A stretch of DNA of 7,857 nucleotides from an uncultured Chloroflexota bacterium (GTDB taxonomy: Bacteria > Chloroflexota > Anaerolineae > Caldilineales > Caldilineaceae): positions 1-7,857 of the forward strand of contig CAIRNL010000340.1 of the NCBI GenBank assembly GCA_903879975.1, given 5' to 3'. The notes beneath the pieces were generated by a model. It saw only the letters and a program-made list of their open reading frames with translations. It was not told the origin of the DNA and ran no database searches. Positions 5,190 through 7,857 of this stretch are shown here, piece after piece. Both the position numbers and the translations under genes were made by a program. The number at the start of each line of letters is the position of its first letter. Position 1 is the stretch's first letter.

Positions 5190-7052
5190 ATGTCTCACGA
5201 TTCACGCTTTCCAGCCTGGGCCTGGTGGATTCTTGGTGCGATCACCATCCTAGCCATTTCGATTTTGGTCTTCTCGGTGATACTTGGCATTCGCGCCGGC
5301 CAAGAACAGGTTGAAATCCAGCGCCGCCAACAGATCGGCATTGCCTTGCAGCGCGCAACCGACGCCCAGGTCGAGGGCGATCTGCAAGCGGCCCTGGCCG
5401 AGTATCAGAAGATTCTGGTTTTGGACCCCAGCAACGATCTTGCCCAACAGGGTGTCCAAACACTGTTAACGCTGGCCCGCGGCGCTGAACCGGCCGCAGC
5501 ACGAGCTGCTAGCGGCAGCGCAGCTGCCGTCTCGCCGCTTGGCTCGCCCGCTACTCCGCCGGCGGCGGCGACCTTGCCCGAGGTCAAAGGCACTTCGGTG
5601 CCGGCTTCGACCCTGGTTACGTACTGGGAAGATGCCCAGCGCGCGGTCAAGGCCGGCCGCTGGCAGGAAGCCCTGAGTAACCTCGTCCTCGTCCAGCAGA
5701 TGGACCCCACCTATCGTGTCAGTGAAGTCAGCGAGCAGTTATTCACGGCCTATGTGAATCTCGCGCTGGAAAAGGACAACGCCGACAATTTGGAGGAAGC
5801 GCTGGTACTCTACCAGAAAGCGTTGGACCTGCGGCCGGCAGCGATCGACATCCAGCGCGACCGCGATCTGTTGGAGCAGTACCTGCAGGTGCTGACCGAT
5901 ACGGGCGTCGACTGGGAGTTGACCATTCAAAAGTTGACAGAGCTCTTCGCGCTGGAGCCGGATTACCGCGACGTGGCTGAGCGTCTCCAACAAGCCCATA
6001 CGGCGCGCGCAGACGAGCTGGCCAGCGACGAGGATTGGTGTGCGGCGCAGGACGAGTACAACGCTGCGCTCTCGGTGGTGTCGGACGCGGACCTGATCGT
6101 CAAACGGGACGCTGCACAGACCCAGTGTCGTCTCGTCGCCGGCGGAGACAGCGCCGCGCCAGGCACAGCTCGTCTGACGCCCGGGGCTACGCCGGCTACG
6201 TCTATGGCCGGCAGCGGCACTGTGAGCAGTGGGGAGGGACCGACCAGTGGGCGCCTGCTCTACTCGGCCAGCGATCCCGTCAATGGGCGCAGCCAGATCC
6301 TGTCGGTCACGGTCGGCAAAAACACACCGGCACAACTTCTGCTCGACGACGCCGCTCAGCCGTCGTTGCGCAGCGACGGTGTGCGGCTGGCTTTTCGTAA
6401 TTTGCGCAACGACATGGCTGGCATCAGCTCATTCGATCCCAGCACCGGGCTGATGCTGCGCTTCAGCCAGTATGCAGAGGATTCGCTGCCCAGCTGGAAC
6501 GCACAAGGTAGCCGCATCGTCATTGCGTCCAACCGCGAAGGAGACCGGCGGTGGCGCATCTACACCCTGTGGGCGGAAGCAGACGGTGGCACAGAAACGC
6601 TGGGCTTCGGCGAATCGCCGGATTGGCATCCTGGCAGCGACCTGATCGCGTTTCGTGGCTGCGATCAGTCGGGCAACCGCTGTGGCATCTGGACATTCTC
6701 CAGCAGTGGGGCCAACGCTGCCCCACTGACCAATGTTCCGGCCGACGACCGGCCGCGCTGGTCGCCGACAGGTAGCTTTGTGGCGTTCATGAGCAATTCA
6801 CGCGACGGCAACTATGAAATCTACACTGTGGACGCGTCGACGCGCGAGGTGCATCGTCTGACCAATGATCCGGCGATCGACGTCCTGCCGGCGGTCAGCC
6901 CGGATGGCCGGTGGGTCGCCTTCGCCAGCAATCGCGACGGCAGCTGGGAGATCTACGCGGTGTCTAGCAGCGGCGGCGAGCCGCGCCTGATTGCACCGAT
7001 CGTCGGTTCGTTGAGCAATTTTCTCGAACATAGGCTGGAGTGGGTCAACTGA
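5190..7052 (+). CDS. Membrane-anchored TPR protein with C-terminal PD40 (TolB-type) beta-propeller
   Basis: The 620-residue protein starts at ATG 5190, five bases after AGGAAG (5179-5184). An in-frame GTG at 5169 lacks such a site. Residues about 9-34 form one transmembrane helix (AWAWWILGAITILAISILVF then SVILGI), with no cleavage site, so it is a membrane anchor. TPR-like helical pairs follow at about 49-82 (GDLQAALAEYQKILVLDPSN), 145-180 (GRWQEALSNLVLVQQMDP), 187-225 (NLEEALVLYQKALDLRP) and 268-300 (DWCAAQDEYNAAL), interrupted by an Ala/Pro-rich linker at ~97-140. After a second Gly/Ser/Thr linker (~316-352), PD40 blades run to the end, for example DRPRWSPTGSFVAFMSNSRD and LPAVSPDGRWVAFASNRDGS. 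A CX6C pair in GCDQSGNRCG could form a disulfide. The architecture suggests a protein-interaction scaffold at the cell surface; no enzymatic domain is seen. The ligand and exact role are unknown. Confidence 0.9.
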   Translation: MSHDSRFPAWAWWILGAITILAISILVFSVILGIRAGQEQVEIQRRQQIGIALQRATDAQVEGDLQAALAEYQKILVLDPSNDLAQQGVQTLLTLARGAEPAAARAASGSAAAVSPLGSPATPPAAATLPEVKGTSVPASTLVTYWEDAQRAVKAGRWQEALSNLVLVQQMDPTYRVSEVSEQLFTAYVNLALEKDNADNLEEALVLYQKALDLRPAAIDIQRDRDLLEQYLQVLTDTGVDWELTIQKLTELFALEPDYRDVAERLQQAHTARADELASDEDWCAAQDEYNAALSVVSDADLIVKRDAAQTQCRLVAGGDSAAPGTARLTPGATPATSMAGSGTVSSGEGPTSGRLLYSASDPVNGRSQILSVTVGKNTPAQLLLDDAAQPSLRSDGVRLAFRNLRNDMAGISSFDPSTGLMLRFSQYAEDSLPSWNAQGSRIVIASNREGDRRWRIYTLWAEADGGTETLGFGESPDWHPGSDLIAFRGCDQSGNRCGIWTFSSSGANAAPLTNVPADDRPRWSPTGSFVAFMSNSRDGNYEIYTVDASTREVHRLTNDPAIDVLPAVSPDGRWVAFASNRDGSWEIYAVSSSGGEPRLIAPIVGSLSNFLEHRLEWVN

Positions 7053-7120
7053 GTATGATGGTTGTACGGCTCGCCTGGAGTGTGGCATTGCTGAAACGAG
7101 TTGACGAAAGCCACAAGGTT

Positions 7121-7148
7121 TTGCAGTTGGCGCGTGGGATGGTAGACT
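7121..7148 (+). promoter_or_regulatory. Candidate promoter for the tRNA cluster
   Basis: TTGCAG (7121-7126) and TAGACT (7143-7148) are 16 bases apart, and TGG directly before the -10 makes an extended -10 pattern. Transcription would start near 7155, about 25 bases before tRNA-Pro, a normal 5' leader length. Both boxes are imperfect. Confidence 0.4.
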
Positions 7149-7180
7149 AGATGTAGTTGTCCAATTGGGCGACGGAAATA

Positions 7181-7254
<74 letters not shown>

Positions 7255-7259
7255 CTCAT

Positions 7260-7331
<72 letters not shown>

Positions 7332-7344
7332 CTGCCGAAGGATC

Positions 7345-7373
7345 AAGAAGGTGCGCTGGAGCGCACCTTCTTT
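7345..7373 (+). terminator. Perfect 12-bp hairpin with short T-run between tRNA-Gly and the CAT tRNA
   Basis: AAGAAGGTGCGC (7345-7356) is the exact inverse of GCGCACCTTCTT (7361-7372), with a four-base TGGA loop, followed by TTTGT from 7371. The GC-rich stem and T-rich 3' side look like a Rho-independent terminator for the Pro-Gly transcript. The T-run is short (three Ts, then G), so termination may be partial. It lies only 15 bases before the third tRNA. Confidence 0.75.
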
Positions 7374-7387
7374 GTAGTCAGCCGCTG

Positions 7388-7462
<75 letters not shown>

Positions 7463-7499
7463 TTCCCCTTTTTCCCTCTGATAGATTACCGTCCTGTGC

Positions 7500-7535
7500 T
7501 CCGATGGGGTGGGCGCTGCATGCCATCCCATCGGA
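7500..7535. repeat. 13-bp inverted repeat downstream of the tRNA cluster
   Basis: TCCGATGGGGTGG (7500-7512) pairs with CCATCCCATCGGA (7523-7535), with one G-T wobble and a ten-base loop. It is stable enough to act as a transcript-end structure for the third tRNA, although the T-run (CCCCTTTTT, near 7466-7474) lies before it, not after it. Confidence 0.5.
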
Positions 7536-7587
7536 ACGATTGCATTTCGGCCGGTCATTCATGGTCGGCGGTTCGTATGGATCTCCT

Positions 7588-7647
7588 CCCGATCCACGAC
7601 GCGGATGGCTCTCTCTCCCGTCCCATGACGCGCAGGGAGGCTCCGCT
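7588..7647. repeat. Weak imperfect tandem repeat, about 30 bp, two copies
   Basis: Two adjacent units, 7588-7616 and 7617-7647, both begin CCCG, share a central GACGCG after a CCA, and end in GGCTC plus a CT-rich tail. A partial third start (CCCGATCGATGGG) follows at 7648. Identity is only about two thirds by eye, so chance in GC-rich sequence is possible. Confidence 0.25.
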
Positions 7648-7792
7648 CCCGATCGATGGGCCGACCCCTTCCTCTCAGATGCAAAGGCGTGGGCCGGGAA
7701 GGGTTGCAGAATAATCTCCGACCAGACGGAGGAGATGTTGCGCCCCTTGTCCACCGGCACCATGCAGGGGGAGCAGACATCCCACCCAGCGC

Positions 7793-7821
7793 TTGACATT
7801 AGAACATATGTTCTATACAAT
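7793..7821 (+). promoter_or_regulatory. Near-consensus sigma-70 promoter
   Basis: TTGACA (7793-7798, perfect -35) and TACAAT (7816-7821, five of six for the -10) are separated by the optimal 17 bases. Transcription would start about 7827-7829, just before or at the ribosome binding site, so the mRNA leader would be about 15 bases. The spacer is occupied by a LexA-type palindrome, which implies a strong promoter held down by a repressor. Confidence 0.9.
7800..7815. promoter_or_regulatory. LexA box (SOS operator), perfect 16-bp palindrome
   Basis: TAGAACATATGTTCTA is a perfect dyad containing GAAC-N4-GTTC, the core of the LexA site known from Firmicutes and Actinobacteria (CGAACATATGTTCG-like). 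It fills positions 2-17 of the promoter's 17-base spacer, so bound repressor would directly block RNA polymerase. The operator type is established knowledge; its use by this organism's LexA is inferred. Confidence 0.85.
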
Positions 7822-7842
7822 ACAGGCCAGGAGGTGGTTTTC

Positions 7843-7857
7843 ATGAATCCTGAGCGA
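7843..7857 (+). CDS. Start of a predicted SOS-regulated gene, 3' partial
   Basis: ATG 7843 is preceded by a perfect Shine-Dalgarno, AGGAGG (7829-7834), eight bases upstream, and directly follows the LexA-box promoter. Only MNPER is visible before the window ends. That is too short to identify the protein. From the operator, candidates are lexA itself, recA, a translesion polymerase or another DNA-repair gene; none is supported by the five residues alone. Confidence 0.8.

Noticed and set aside
5739..6335. Minus-strand 198-codon frame opposite the TPR gene
   Set aside because: Antisense shadow with no recognisable domain and no ribosome binding site noted.
7588..7660. Tandem repeat considered as a CRISPR array
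   Set aside because: The units are directly adjacent, imperfect and only two or so in number, with no unique spacers and no cas genes in the window.

Overview
The window is GC-rich bacterial DNA. The combination of a TPR/PD40 (TolB-type) membrane protein, a possible RHS vestige, tRNAs without encoded CCA ends, and a LexA box of the GAAC-N4-GTTC type suggests Chloroflexota (Anaerolineae or Caldilineae). This is an inference from gene style; no rRNA or other taxonomic marker is present.

Layout. (1) Positions 1-3293 hold a tight plus-strand operon: a circularly permuted ATP-grasp protein (5' end cut by the window edge), an alpha-E (DUF403) helical protein and a transglutaminase-like cysteine protease. 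This triad is a known conserved module, predicted bioinformatically to make or modify a peptide by ATP-dependent amide ligation and trimming, but its substrate is not established. (2) Positions 3294-4511 are a gene graveyard. The first ~100 residues of an FGGY sugar kinase run into the first ~50 residues of an unrelated secreted protein on the opposite strand, so both genes have lost their 3' ends at one junction near 3653-3700. Upstream of the secreted-protein start is a faint RHS-like segment, then about 380 bases with no recognisable gene apart from two very short ORFs. (3) Positions 4512-4907 encode an intact D-ribose pyranase (RbsD) with no ribokinase or ribose transporter next to it, followed by a long inverted repeat. 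(4) Positions 5190-7052 encode a single-pass membrane protein with TPR repeats and a C-terminal PD40 beta-propeller. (5) Positions 7181-7459 hold three tRNA genes, Pro(TGG), Gly(TCC) and a CAT-anticodon tRNA, with a perfect 12-bp hairpin between the second and third. (6) Positions 7460-7792 are non-coding, with hairpins and a weak tandem repeat. (7) The window ends with a near-consensus sigma-70 promoter whose 17-bp spacer holds a perfect 16-bp LexA-type palindrome, followed by a strong ribosome binding site and the first five codons of a gene predicted to be SOS-regulated.

The two most useful leads are the SOS-type promoter at the right edge, whose gene lies outside the window, and the truncation junction near 3653-3700. 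The ATP-grasp/alpha-E/transglutaminase triad is the most system-like element, but it is a described family, not a new one. I see no CRISPR array, insertion sequence or integrase.
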